A stretch of 64,000 nt of DNA from Istiophorus platypterus (Eukaryota > Chordata > Actinopteri > Istiophoriformes > Istiophoridae), in assembly GCA_016859345.1 (NCBI GenBank), contig CM029122.1, positions 23,444,575-23,508,574 on the forward strand. Reading direction: 5' to 3'. Positions 48,300 through 63,027 of the stretch are shown here, one piece after another (position 1 is the first letter of the stretch; every line of letters begins with the position of its first letter). Under the pieces are notes generated by a model. The model searched no databases and was not told the origin of the DNA. It saw only the letters and a program-made list of their open reading frames with translations. The translations under genes were made by a program, and so were the position numbers.

Positions 48300-51200
48300 C
48301 TGTGGTCAAAGCACAGTGTAAAACACTCAGAATCCAACACCGTAGTTGAAGCAGCCTCTTAGCAGCCAACAAAGATTTGTTAATTAATGAGTCAATTAAT
48401 TGTTTGGTTGATAAAACACTGGAAAATTGTACAGCCCAAGGGGACGTATTCAAACTCCTTTGTTTGTCTGTCCTACAGTCAGTGCAATTGACTATCATTT
48501 ACAACAAGGAGAACCAGCAAATCTTCACATTTGACATGGCGTAAATTCTATCGACTGACTTAAAGATTAACTGATGAATTATTTCAGGCACAATTACATA
48601 TAAATCTAGTTAAAATGTAATCATGTAAAAGTCCTTTTCATTGGTCAATTTACATCATTCTGAAAATCTTCAAAATCCAAGTAATGGTTCTCTAATGTAT
48701 TGCAGGTAATCAGGGACCATATTTCTTAGCCAGACTTCCTTCTACACAGATGATCATCTATCAGGTAACTAAGAGGGAAAGATACATGATACCAGAAAGT
48801 CAAAATGATAAACAGTGGTGATTCACTTGCTACTAACTAACAAAAATCTCGGCATATTTTTGTGGATAAAAATAATATTTTAGTGTATTAAAACATATCT
48901 GTGCTTAATTGCTCTAAAAAAAGTGCAAAGGCTTGCTGGCTGATGTGTGTGAGTCTTTCACCAGTGGACCCTGTCTAAAATAAGACATTATGTGTCAGCT
49001 GGGTTTCCCCGTGGAAAAACATCTCTCATGTTTTTGTTTTTACTGCTTGTTGTCAACATTCAAATTCTATTCATGAAAAATCATTTGACTTCTCTGGGGA
49101 AGTTTGAGGTGAGTTCATGCACTGTTGCAGTCTTTACTCACTCTGGAACTTTGACCAGCAGTTTACGGATGAAGTCTACAGCCAACTCAGAGACTCTGGA
49201 GAAGGAGTCCCTGCTGTAGTCCACATTGACCTGGGACACGTTCAGATACGTCTCCTGCTTGTCGTCCCCTGCAAACGGAGACTCACCCGTCACCAGCATG
49301 TAGGCTATAACACCCACACTCCTGAGGGACAGAAAAATGCATGAAGCACACACTCAAAACATGCTAGAGCACCTGTGGACTGAACACCAGAAGGCATACA
49401 GGACAGCCAGTACCGTTAATTACTTTATTAAAACATACAAATACAAAAAAACACTAAGCAAAAGGTTCCATTCTCATCATTTTGCCACCACAACAGTGAA
49501 AGCAAAAGATGACATATTCTGTAAACAGCTGTTAACAGTTGGAGAGTTACTTCATTGTTTGTGGCTGGATCATCTTCTTTTTAATGTACAAATGATTTGC
49601 TTCAGATAACTGAGTTCAAAACAACCCATCTGAGCTTCTGATAGTTTGTGCTGCTGACCCTACTAAACTCCAGGATAAAGGGGTTTGTGTATCAATCCTC
49701 AGAAATGACGGCCAATGCAACAGTTTCATTTAAATCAACACAGGGAATAGCTTAACAGCTGCTCAATATCACTCCTGAAGTCACTACAAACTTTGAAAGA
49801 ATGGACTCACCACAGGTCAGTCGCTGTTGTGATTGGTTCATAATTCAGGATCTCTGGAGCTGGATGAAAGAACAAGGGAATTGTCATTCAAAGTTACAAG
49901 AAAGTTTTCTTGTAATTTTTCCTGTTTCATTTCATGCTTTATGTTAATTTGCTGATGTTATGTTTTTTCAGTTGTGTCATTTTTTCTTTATTCTGTTTCA
50001 CACTTTTAATCAACATCCAAATTAAACTCATGAGGGTGCTGGCAGAGTAAAATGTACATAGTAAAACTGGAGAAAAAAAGGATAAAGACAGGGCAAAGCT
50101 AAGGTTTCTGGAGGTCCTTATTTTTTTTTATGATAGATTTGTATTTAAAGACAATGTCTATTGATTTTTCAATAACTCTGAAACACTCGTAACTTGTAAG
50201 AGATACTGCATGAAGACTAAAAAAGCACTTCTATTAGCATAGCATGAGATGGGTTTCACTCTTGAGGTTTTTTTTTCTCACTGTTAATGACTATGTGCTT
50301 ATATGATGTCAGCTCCTCTCTGATGGTTTTGAGTAATCAAAGCCTGATTTATGAACATCACCTTACCGACATATTCAGGTGTGCCAAGAATCTCTCTGAG
50401 CTCCCCAACCGCACCCAGCCTACGTGCCAAGCCAAAGTCTACAATCTTAATGTCTCCTGGAGGACACAAGCTGGTCAGGAGAATATTCTGCGGCTGACAA
50501 AAAACAAAAGAGGAAACACAGTGAACATCGTGTGAAAGCAGAAGTGTATGAGGTACTTTTGACTTGAGAACAAAACTTATTACAAACATCTGAACTATTT
50601 CTCAACTTCTCTTTGAAAGTAACTCCAAGGGAGGGGCACTTACCTTTAAGTATTTCTAACAGGATTATTTGTTTAAGTATTGAAAATATATTGACACTGT
50701 ACAAACACTCTTAATTTAATCTTTTGCATCGTTCTTTACACTAACACTGAGAACACAGGGTTCATGTTTGTTTTGTTTGGAAAATAATCATACTAATTTT
50801 TTTAGTGTCTTTGATAATGATTAGCACCTATGTTGAAAGGACAACTCTTGTAAATTTCCCCGCCCTAGTGAAACTTATGGTCTGTAAAAGGGGAATCTAC
50901 CTGCCCAGCAGCCAGTAACAAACCCTTTATTTCTCAGCCTGATGTCAATGGTACAGTTGTGGTGTAAAATCCTGCATTTTACAGTGTCCTGTTGAGCTTT
51001 CTCACTTTGCTCTGGACTAAGGGCTCTGTTACCAGCTACTGTATAATCCCAGTACTATGCTTAACTGTGTCATGGAAATAGGAAATTCACAACTTCTCTG
51101 GTGGTGAGGTGACTGAACATGTAAAAATAGATTCCCTTGGCTCCAGCTACATTCAAACATGTGATTCTGTGTGTGTGCAAACCTTAAGGTCTAAGTGCAC

Positions 51201-54200
51201 CAGGTTTCTCTGGTGGAGGTAATGGACTCCCTCCAGTGTTTGCCTGATCAGACGCGTGATCTGTATCTCTGGCAGCAGCTCTTCAGACACACAGTGGTCA
51301 AATATCTCTCCACCTGCCGCACTGAGCAAAGAGAAACACAAACAGGCTGTAAAAACATAGACAGACAAGACAAGACAGACACAGACACACCCACACACAC
51401 CCCGTACATCAAATGGTCATCTTGTCTAAGTGCACTGCACTGAAACCCCAGGCAATTTTGTTATTTTTGATGCAGTTTGGATGTGTTGACAGGGGAAAGA
51501 GAGATATACTGTATCCATGGACTAAAGGGGGCTGGTGTTTTGGTGGTTTAAGTGTCCAACCTATAGCCAGAGGATCACAAGATTGATCCTACATGTCCTG
51601 GCAAAGTGTTGTTGAGCAAGAAAGCATCTTCTTTCCTGGTTATTCACTGTGAAGCACCGTAGGTATTACTGCCAGCCAAAGACACAGAGAGGGACAAGCC
51701 CTAAAACTGTGCTCAGAGATTTTATTACATTTCAAGTTATTCCAGTTTCTCATTTGGTCTTTCTCTAGCACCTCTTTTATCAAGTCTGTCTTAGAGGTAG
51801 AAAGTGAGCTGTTCAAATGTTCTTTGAACACAGGAAGGAATTCAAATGTCCCTAACAAGCATTAAAAGGTGTGGTTAGAAAATATAGGAGTTCAGTGGAA
51901 TCCACATTTAGATGGAAAATGTTCAGTCAAGTCATCTACATCCAGAGTTTCAGCTGAAGCTTTATAGTAGTTTCATGGGGTAGAGTGGTTCTTATAGTTT
52001 TAAACAAAGCCTTATTAACCTATTGGAAAGACTAAGCAGTTTGGCATTATTGAAAAAAGCAGATAATGTGGCAGCTCCTACAACTGGACAAACAGGACTT
52101 TGCCTTTAATAAGGCATTTCCAGGTCTAAGCTGTTTGTTTGTTGTAGAACAACTTAGCCAGAACAACTTACAATGTTGATGACTAGATGAACAAATATGA
52201 TATACCATATATTAAACAAAAAAGTAAAAGAATCTGTGACTAGTTCTCTTGTGAACTCACTATTCCAGCATTAAGACGATGTCGTGATCCGTTTCGTAAG
52301 CAGCGTGCAGGTTGACCACTCGGGCGTTGTTACGTGCCATCTCCAGGACGGCCATCTCATGAATGACTTCAGCCCGGCAGTCACGGCCTCTTCTTCTTTT
52401 CCGTAGGAACTTAGCCGCAAACACTTTCCCTGAGACCTTCTCCACACAGCGCTTAACCACTGCAAACTTCCCCCTGAAAGAGAGAGTGTGGGTACATATG
52501 GTTAACGTGGAACCCTTTAAAAAACCGACCGATTGAAAATCCGACACAGATCAGTTTAATTGGACTTTCTCAGTGGTCTCGTAGGAATTTGTTTAGTCGA
52601 AAGCTGATTCAATTTCTTTATATTCAACCTGATTCCACAATACTTTCACAAAAAAAAGACAATGATTAATGTATTGCCCAGCATTAATGGAATATGACGA
52701 TTAGTAAACAAATGTAGCAATGTGGCAACAGTGCAATACAAATACTGGCATTTGATGACCGGTATCTCCGGGTTCTCTACATGCCAGTACACTCCTGTGT
52801 AAACACTGAAACCATATCTAGATCATTGGGGTAATTGGTCATGATATTCACAACTGGGAATACAAGTGGCTACTGGCTGTTAGATTTATCTATCATAATT
52901 CATCATGGTTAATGTACCTGAGAACCAATGATCCAACTATACAGAATCATCAATCACATGCAGCACTAATATAGTGTTCATGACAAAGCTTATCTCCCTA
53001 GGTGTGACTGAAAAAGAGGGCTGGCAGGTAAGGTAAACATTTATCACTAATTATTTAAAAAGATTCCCCAGAGAACAAGCACTACCCCCACTTTAATTTT
53101 ATGCTATTTTTATGCAATTTGTGGAAAGCCTTCTCCACAAAGCCTTGCAATTACTGCAACAGAGGAAAAAAAAAATCTAATCCAAGAATAACCACTTTAC
53201 AAGCACCAAGCACAATGATTGTGAAGGTTACAGATCCAGAAGGACCTCTCTTTAAGAATATAGCAATGGTGCTATCACTGTTACGAATCATACTTTCATA
53301 CGATCTTAGCATTTTATACACAAAATATGATAATGAACATTTTCAAAGCTGATAGCACAGTGTGATATTAGCTTTGATAATTCTGGCGAGACCTCTGCTG
53401 TGTTACATGTTAATGTCTCCCTGTAGTATCTAGAGGGTATAACCTATATGTGAGCGTTTCTTTGTTTAGGTTTTGGCTCATCACACTAAATAAGCCCTTT
53501 AGAGACTTTCGCATATGGTGACATGTGATTGACATTTGTCATTATTGTTGAATTCAATGTCATATTTCTTAAATGAGTAGTCCAGAAAACTAGTGCTGCG
53601 CTCAGATAAAACTGGGTGAGTTACAAAGAGACAGACAAGACTATTATGGTGAAAATCAAAGCAGCAGAGGCCGAAATATTCTGACATATAGTCCCTAATA
53701 TGAGCCAAACTCTAAAACTGCTAGATCCTAAAACTGCCATAATGCAACTCAGGACAACGCTCCTCCTGAGCCACAGAGAACATTGCTCAATCGTTACCAA
53801 TGGCTGAATAATGCTGCTAATGACATGTAACCTCATCTTCAGAAATAAAATTGGTTGTTTTCCCTTTTGAGAAATCCACACTAATCACTAACAAGTAGGC
53901 ATATTAGTATTTACGTTGACTTGTGTTCCTGATGTATGTCCAATGTTCGCAATCCTTTTTGCCCTTTTTGGACTACACCAAAAGTTCCTTTAGATTGCCA
54001 GATGCAATGCTAAAAAGCTAACTGTGTCTGATGTTTGGTGCTGGGCAGGTAACTTAGGTTTGTCTTATCAGAGCATTTTTATTTTGCATACAAAGTTAAA
54101 AGAGAGCATCTGTCTGTCAACTGTAAAGTAAATGTTAGGCTATAAAAACCAAAACAATGAGCTAAAACAAACTACAGAGCTGTTTTTAATGTTCTGTCTT

Positions 54201-56160
54201 CACTGGTAGGTGTTACCTCCTCTAACATTACAGTGATTTATTTCAGTGTTAATGTAGAAAACTAACTGATGCATGTTTAACCAACTGCATTAAAAAAATA
54301 ACTGACATTGATTGATAGTAAGTATTGCTAAGAGTTGCAGCCTGACAAAGAAACAAGGAAAAACACCAAGACAGAATTTTTCAACAGTTAAAAAGGTCAC
54401 TGTCTATTTATTTGAGACTGTGTAGAACCATAGCTGCAAATTACTAAAAATGAATTTAAACGTCAGAAGTATAACTAGAAAATGTTTAGCCTAACACTAC
54501 TGCCATCATAATGTTCTTGAAATATTCCACTGTAGAACTTCCTATTTCGACAATACACACACACACACACACACACAAAACAAATAAGCGAACTGAAGTG
54601 GCATATGCCATTTCTTCTTTCTAAAGTATGGTTTGCAATTTTGCTTGTTTCCTTCCTCAGAAGTGTACAGTAAGGTGTATTACTTAAAGGCTGTACTTCT
54701 AACACATTTCAGAGATCTGTGAATGTGATCATCGACCATCAGTGGTTGCCATGGCTCAGATGTAATGTCAAACGAATGACAAAGGTCAACTGTAGCTTGA
54801 TCATGTCCGGTCCCTGACACTGAGGCTCTCTTGTTTATAGTTTAGTTACAGCCTATAGTCCAGAATCCAAATGCAGATAATATTTGTGCAGTGATTTACT
54901 TGTTCTTTGCTAAAAATTAGAGCATAGAGAGAAACTGCAGACAATATAAATTTGATTATATATCAGTATAACTTGATACATAAGGGACACAGTAGTCTTT
55001 GACAAAGAAGGAAATTCTTCAGGCGTCCTTTGAATAGTTTCTGCAGTCCAGATATGAAATTATTCAATTTGTACTCTCATATCATTTGAATCTGTAGCAA
55101 TAATGTAATTTAGTTCAGTAACCCCATTTAGTCTCCATCTTTACTCTTTGTAAGAGTACACAGACTGATACTCGTTTGTAAATATGTAACAGTACTTTTC
55201 ATAGTACTTTTTTTGTTCAATCCATGTCTCTCTGATCAATTACTGCATATGCCACTGAGCATTTTCTTTAAAATCAGTTAAACAGTGAAATGCGTTGATT
55301 GATAAGTTAAGGTGTTTTTGACATGACATCAGGTTGCTATTGTGATATTGTACAGCACTTAATGTTTTTTGTTATAATGCTAATAGTGAATTAGTTCCAG
55401 GGTCTCAAATAGGGCTGGAAATAACGCTTTTATTATCGATGATAGTGAAGAATGCCCGGAACAGAGGTCAAGGTGATGTCTATTGATTGTCCTTGTTGTT
55501 TTGTACAATCCAAAAAAACAAACAAACAAGCAAGCAAACAAACAAACCTCTCTCTCCCTCTCCATACACACACACACACATTTAAATGGATTACATTTAT
55601 ATCTATGAAAGAAAAGCAATTCTTAACATTTGTAAAACCGGAACTAGGGAATGTTGGGCTTTCGGTGAGCGGTGCTATAAAACACTGTGTTCTTCCATAA
55701 CCATATTTAAAAGGCAAATGCATGAGAGTCTCCTTGATGCGCTGATCCATTAATAAGGCTCTCGTAGGAACTGTCAGTTCGGATAGTTGATGGTGGTTGT
55801 GAGCAATCACAATACATATACTCTACATACTACTCTGTTGGTACTATCGCTGATAGTGATTCCTATTAGACTAATATCAAATACAAATTTTACACTTGAT
55901 ACAGCCCGGTCCTAGTAAAATAGTGCATAAATGGTGAACTTTTAAACTCCCTGCAGACTGTACTGTACCCGGGGAAGACCCTTTGACCTCCCCTCCCCAG
56001 CAGCAGACACTCGTCCTCGTCCTCGTCCTCGTCCTCACCTTCCCAGCTCCCCGGTGATTTCATACACAGCCTCCATCGACTCCGTGCTGACCGGCGTCTG
56101 AATCTCGCTGAGCAGCCCCGCGGAGGGTCCGCTGCGACTGTCCAGCCGCCTCCGGGACAT
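48062..56160 (-). CDS. stk17b: STK17B (DRAK2), DAP-kinase-family Ser/Thr kinase
   Basis: Seven exons (56039-56160, 52261-52473, 51183-51321, 50367-50493, 49811-49859, 49142-49321, 48062-48299) join to 355 residues; human STK17B has 372. The kinase domain spans about residues 33-300: Gly loop GELGRGKFAVV, Lys62 in AAKFLRKRRRGRDCRAE, catalytic Asp156 in HLDLKPQN, DFG at 177-179, GTPEYVAPEI, and YMLVTGESPFAG. HLD in place of HRD is typical of the DAPK group. The N-terminal MSRRRLD and the C-terminal DPEDKEN and KKFRFDE motifs fit STK17B rather than STK17A. The human kinase is nuclear and cytoplasmic, autophosphorylates, phosphorylates myosin light chain in vitro and tunes T-cell receptor signalling and apoptosis. 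Its neighbour HECW2 lies upstream on the same strand, as in human. Confidence 0.97.
49142..49321 (-). CDS. stk17b: stk17b exon 6
   Basis: A 180 nt exon encoding SVGVIAYMLVTGESPFAGDD, then QETYLNVSQVNVDYS and LAVDFIRKLLVKVPE. The acceptor is gtccctcag and the donor is CCAGA|gtgagt. Confidence 0.97.
49811..49859 (-). CDS. stk17b: stk17b exon 5 (49 nt)
   Basis: Encodes APEILNYEPITTATDLW across its two split codons. The acceptor is ctttcatccag and the donor is CTGTG|gtgagt. The exon is too short for standard ORF detection. Confidence 0.96.
50367..50493 (-). CDS. stk17b: stk17b exon 4
   Basis: A 127 nt exon from PQNILLTSLCPPGDIKIVDF through ELREILGTPEYV. The acceptor is ttgttttttgtcag and the donor is GTCG|gtaagg. 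It includes the DFG motif and activation loop. Confidence 0.97.
51183..51321 (-). CDS. stk17b: stk17b exon 3
   Basis: A 139 nt exon encoding YAAGGEIFDHCVSEELLPEI and ending YLHQRNLVHLDLK, with the catalytic Asp. The acceptor is tttctctttgctcag and the donor is AAG|gtttgc. Confidence 0.97.
51530..51670 (+). repeat. degenerate tRNA-derived SINE in stk17b intron 2
   Basis: The head tggtttaagtgtccaacct, the B-box-like agattgatcct and the body catgtcctggcaaagtgttg followed by ttgagcaag match the layout of a common fish tRNA-derived SINE. It is truncated and mutated and lies in the intron on the antisense strand. Confidence 0.65.
52261..52473 (-). CDS. stk17b: stk17b exon 2
   Basis: A 213 nt exon encoding GKFAVVKRCVEKVSGKVFAA, then KFLRKRRRGRDCRAE and ending IVLMLE. 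The acceptor is ctctctctttcag and the donor is GAATA|gtgagt. It contains the ATP-anchoring Lys62 and the alphaC helix. Confidence 0.97.
53980..54260 (+). repeat. repeat family C, diverged copy
   Basis: Contains ggtgctgggcaggtaactta, tcttatcagagcatttttat and aacaatgagctaaaacaaac followed by tacagagctg, in the order of the copy at 10240-10645. Confidence 0.5.
54555..54577 (+). repeat. AC dinucleotide microsatellite
   Basis: About 11 ac units. Confidence 0.95.
55511..55548 (+). repeat. AAAC/AAGC tetranucleotide repeat
   Basis: A run of aaac units interrupted by two aagc units, followed by a ct-rich stretch. Confidence 0.9.
56011..56036 (+). repeat. GTCCTC hexanucleotide repeat at the stk17b exon 1 donor
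   Basis: Four units of tcgtcc/gtcctc. On the minus strand intron 1 begins gtgag and runs straight into gaggac units. Confidence 0.9.
56039..56160 (-). CDS. stk17b: stk17b exon 1
   Basis: The ATG (gaggaagATGTCC) starts MSRRRLDSRSGPSAGLLSEI and the exon ends TGELG plus two bases at GGAAG|gtgagg. The intron starts directly with a gaggac hexamer repeat. The exon lies in the CpG-rich region. Confidence 0.95.
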
Positions 56161-56520
56161 CTTCCTCTTCCTCTCCCTCCGGCGTCTCGCCTGCGTCCAG
56201 CTACCGGACTAGACACGGCGCTTGAACGCCGAGCTAATGAGAGACGGACGCTAACACTAACCTAAGTGGCTAGCTAACACTGTCCGCTTCACACCAGCTA
56301 CATGTTAACGTTAGCTAACCCGGTAAAATGGCTATTTTTCGGTCAGTTTCCCGACTCCGGTTAGCTCAACGGTCGCTAACCGAGTTAGCTCGACGGTCAA
56401 TGTCGCGGATTCAAAAGTGAGTTGACCGACTTTCGTCCGCTGAGCCGGAGAGGAGCGGCGAGTCTGTCCGGTCTCTGCCTGTGAGCGATTCCTGATCGGA
56501 CTGTTGGTGAAGGAGCCGAG

Positions 56521-56560
56521 GCGCCGCCGCCGCCGCCGTTAAACCGCCGTTAAACCGCCG
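56521..56560 (+). repeat. GCC trinucleotide run with duplicated 10-mer
   Basis: Several gcc units followed by two copies of ccgttaaacc-like sequence, in the stk17b 5' leader or promoter. Confidence 0.85.
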
Positions 56561-56633
56561 AGCAGCGAACTTTATCCAGCAACTTTTCCATCACGTTCAC
56601 GTCTACGGGACACCGTCGACGCGTCACAGCCCG

Positions 56634-56643
56634 GCGCATGCGC
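56634..56643. promoter_or_regulatory. NRF-1-type palindrome
   Basis: The sequence gcgcatgcgc followed by a is the core of the NRF-1 consensus, in a CpG-rich promoter about 475 bases upstream of the stk17b ATG. Confidence 0.6.
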
Positions 56644-56850
56644 ACCGTCCCTCTGCCGCGGCCGGGCCTGTTTGAAATGAGCGTGAGACGCAGCTGAGCC
56701 CCGACGGGGCCGCGTCCGGTCCCGTCGGCAGGGAAGGAAAACACCACAAAATGATGACAGAAATAAGGACAAAGACGAAAATACTCGCAGTGGGTCGGGA
56801 GAGGAATCGAGAAACCGTCAAAGTCCGAGAACTGAATAATCTTATCGAGG

Positions 56851-57664
56851 TGTCAGATCAAAAATCGACTTTAAAATGGCATAGATATGACAGATTAAGT
56901 CAAATTCATGAGATTTAATTATAGCTACCCAATACGAAGTCTAAATTTCGAATATGGCGACACTTTTTTTTCTGAAATAATGCATCAAATGTGAGAAAAA
57001 AGTCGAAATTATGAACTAAGTCTAAATTTTGATGCTGTATCCCAACGTTCTTACTCTTGATATCTCGTAAAGTTATTGTTTCCTGGTCTGTCGTAATTAT
57101 GGCTTGACAGGTTATTATTTTAACCTACCACAAGTATTTCTATTTTTTTCTTTCTACCAGTTCATCTAGTTTTTCTCCACATGAGAGAATTGAACTTCCA
57201 CATAAATCATTCTGCTGTGCACATGCTGGCAAAGCATCTGAAGGGCAATAGTAGCTTCACTCTGACCTCATATCTAACCCAGAAAGACTGCAACTTCTCA
57301 TAGCACCATGCAATTACAAATATATAAAGTATGTGTAAGTAATGTTGTGTAATTTGATGTTTTGAAAATGTTTTTTACCCATATTATTTTTAAGATTTTT
57401 ATCTAGTTAGTTTCACTTGTCATATATTTTTTTTTAATATTCGGCGGGAACAGGTTTAAACCTTGGGTTTAGAAGGGGACTGTTTAATCGAGAGAAGGTA
57501 CTGGTTAATTGAGGATGAAGTGTTTCATAATTTCCTAATAAAATTAGTTTTATAGTGTACTATAGAGATAATACATTTTGAATTTACATTCAGTTGGTAC
57601 AAAGTTCTTGCAAATGAAAAACAAGTTTCATGTATCATTAATCAAAATTTGCCATTTGTTCTCT
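56851..57664. other. intergenic gap, HECW2 3' end to stk17b promoter
   Basis: AT-rich sequence without a recognised gene or repeat. Confidence 0.5.
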
Positions 57665-57670
57665 TTTATT
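57665..57670 (-). terminator. candidate poly(A) signal for hecw2
   Basis: AATAAA on the minus strand about 3.1 kb after the hecw2 stop. The downstream sequence is AT-rich. Confidence 0.35.
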
Positions 57671-60600
57671 ACAATCATTGGGGTGAAATGGAGACACACA
57701 TACAGGAGCTTTGCATAGAGTGGAAATCTGAAAAGTGGAGCCGGGTCCTGTCAGAGATGTACTAGGAAAGAACAGAGGTGCAGCTGTCTTCATTTGGATG
57801 TGAAGCAAGTAATCAGTCTTATCAGTCTTCTACAGCAGAAAAGCCTCATTTTGGAAAATGTCAAACTGATCAATGTATATCCTAACGAGAAGCGTTGTTG
57901 CCCATGCCAGAAATCTGCCCCTCAAGCAAAAGTGAGGTGATACTATGTCAGGGTTAGACAGAAGCCAGAAGTGGGACGTGTTTGTTAGACTGAGAGAGAG
58001 CAGGCCTAATGGTTGACTTTGCAAGCCCCAAACCTTTGGTACATTCGGTGCAAAATATATATTTATACACACAACAGGACAGACATACATATACAGTTAT
58101 ATACAAAGAGACAAACAGGACTGCACACATGACACATGTACATGTGCTTGCACGTTTCACAAAATCAAAACAGCCCTATTGATTCATCACTGATTTATGA
58201 GCAATGAAACATAACCATCGACCTATTACTAAGATAGGCAGACACGCACATGTGACAGTAACAACATTTTGAAACATGCTGCCAAGATACTCGCCATTAC
58301 ACTGTCATAGAGAAAACAAACTATTGCATTCAAACATGGTCCATTCCCAAAGCTAAAAGTAAGTGACTGAAGCACTGACTTCTCACACCTTTCTCCCATG
58401 AGCTTTACACTCAAGGTATGACAGTGCCAGGTAAGCATATAGTCGCATGCCCAAATTAAGCGCCACGACCAATGTGACACAACTTAACCAGCTTCCTCAC
58501 CCCTTTTTCTGAATGGATTGCAATATCTTCATGCAAAAGAAGCTAGTAAGGACAGTGTTGCACTATTTCAGCATGCAATATCGAGCTATAACACAACGCC
58601 ATCTAGGGGTGTCTGCCCTGGCACGGCTCACAGAGCTGACCACGAAGATCCCGCATGCAGTATTGGGCTGGGAGAGGGGGCTGGGATATGAAAGTCTGCC
58701 TCCACGTCTCAAATCAAATGTGGGGCTCTTTACCACTATTCCAGCCCCTGTTGTCTAGCTCCAACGGGTCTCTGTACAGTAGGTGTAATCTTGCATGCAC
58801 CCATAGAAAGTGAGATTGCGTGTTTGTGTTTGTTTGTATGTGTATGTGTGTTTTTGTGTCAATGTAGGAAAGTGTGTGAGAGACAGAGTGAAAGGGTCCT
58901 TAGGGTTATGGTTGTGCACTTAAGTGTTACAGAAATGTTTTATCACATGCTTTCAAGAAAAAACTATTGTCTCTCATGGACTTGTATGTCAACAGTTCTA
59001 AAGTACAGTATCCATACAGCCCTAAAGGTCAGTGCTTGTTCCTGACAACATTATCATCACACCTGGTCAGGTCATTGAGTCACGTCAAATCGCTCCTTCT
59101 TTGCTTTCAACCTGCCATAGTCATGACAGCACACCTTACTGCCCCCTTGTGTTGATATCTGTTAAGGGAATTTCACCCACTGCTCCTACAGTTTCATCAT
59201 CTTTGATGTGTTGACACATGGATCTGATCAAAATTTTCACAAGGAAATCAAATAGCTTCCCTTATAAAATTTTGCTTTATGATCAGGGAAACCCAAGAGG
59301 CACTGAAAAAAATCCAGTCACTACACCCTGACCAGGAACCTGGGTGAGACCAGGTGTGTCTTTCAGCTGACAAGGCCTAATCCGGTGCCAAGATCGAGTG
59401 ACGTGCCTCCTCATTCCTCAAGCAACCGCATCGCATTTAATATCCTTTCCCTCCACTCCCAACCTTCTGTTTCCTCTTCAGCCAGTGTGAGAGTTTCCTC
59501 AGGGGCTGAACAGAGTTGCTTGAGCTTCATACATTCAGTCACTGATTTGGTACATTCATGACTTTCAACGGGTGGGAGGCGATTATATCAGTGAGAAGGA
59601 CTTTATGTGTCATACTCATGAGTAGGTGTCATCTGTCTATGTGAGAAAGTGCTTCTATTGCTCATGATAAATGTGTGGAGGAATTTGAGAGACAGGAACC
59701 CTGCGCTTCAATCTGACTGAGGAGTGCATCTGTGACACTGTAAGAAAGCACACTCAAAGGTGCAACACTAATGCTATTATATTGTATGCATGTGTTTGTG
59801 TGTGTGATACTGGGTTTCCTTGTTGACTATATGCAGAATCAATGCTGCATTTGTCTGATTTTTCTTTACCTTTCATGCTCATGTAAGAGCTCTGATATTG
59901 TAGTGTTGAAGGTAACAGTCCTGACTAGAACCTGCCGTCAGTGGTACAATGGGTCAGTGACAGCGTCCATTAGTATGTTACTAATGATTTCTGACTCACC
60001 GTCAAGCTTAATTAAGAGTCGAGACTGTGAAAACAGGTATAAGCTTATTGTCATTCTTAGAATAACTGATTTGTATTTGTTTTCTTCTTTTTGTTTTTGT
60101 GTGTGTGTGTGTATATTTGTGCACACCAGCGTATCTCCTGCTCTCCGACAAGGAGGGAAGACCAGTCAATATCCTGTTAAAAGTCTAAAATGTAATATAT
60201 TTCCATGCAGATAAAAAAATCATGGGGGAAACAGCGGTTTGCACCGTCAATAAAGACAAAATGTCCCATGTTTGTGTGTGGTTTTTGTGCAAAGGTGATT
60301 AGTGTGTGTGTTATAGTTTATAATGCTGCAGGAAGGACACAGTTTAGAGGTCCGGGGACGGAGAAGGGAGCTTTGTGGTTTTTGAGCAGCTGTCTCTGAG
60401 GTGTAGGTTGGAGAAGGAGGAAGCGAAAGGGAGATGCTAGAAATCCAGTAACAAAGGCCATTAACTGAAGAGATAAAGCACACATATGGCTCAGTGAACA
60501 AAGGTTACCATGAAAATGTATACAGCTTTTCAAACTATTTTCCAATTCTCGGCCTCTCTTCCGAAAGGTTTTGCTTGATCGATCTGTCAGAAATGTGTGA

Positions 60601-60798
60601 GAAAGGCAGAGAATTGGAATGAATCCTACGTGCTGAGTGACACAATGCCAGTTGGAAAAAACAGCAGCGTTATCCATGGGTGAAGTAGTTGCCATTTGAG
60701 GATATTAGTTTTTTTTCCATGTCCTAGCAAAACAAGAAAGGTGGATTTCCAGAAGGTTCTCCATCTTGAGTTAAACCAGGGCGTGAGCTCTCGTGAGG
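57671..60798 (-). other. hecw2 presumed 3' UTR
   Basis: No coding exon on either strand. Frames of 60-147 codons on the plus strand lack any family signal. A 3 kb 3' UTR is inferred from the uninterrupted non-coding stretch after the stop. Confidence 0.45.

Positions 60799-63027
<2,229 letters not shown>

Larger units (their letters stand above)
48300..51182. other. stk17b introns 3-6
   Basis: The introns 48300-49141, 49322-49810, 49860-50366 and 50494-51182 are AT-rich with no recognised repeats or RNA genes. Confidence 0.65.
52474..56038. other. stk17b intron 1
   Basis: A 3.6 kb intron with repeat family C (53980-54260), CA microsatellites (54555-54577 and a short one near 55565), an AAAC-type repeat (55511-55548) and a GTCCTC repeat at its 5' end. 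No other gene was seen. Confidence 0.65.
56000..56850 (-). promoter_or_regulatory. CpG-rich stk17b promoter and first exon
   Basis: CpG-dense DNA over exon 1 and about 700 bases upstream, with a GCC-repeat (56521-56560), an NRF-1-like palindrome (56634-56643) and several copies of gttagctaac-like words at 56270-56390. No TATA box was assigned. Confidence 0.75.

Noticed and set aside
59771..60214. A 147-codon plus-strand frame downstream of HECW2
   Set aside because: The composition is that of translated AT-rich and TG-rich non-coding DNA, with no family match, and it lies in the presumed 3' UTR antisense strand.
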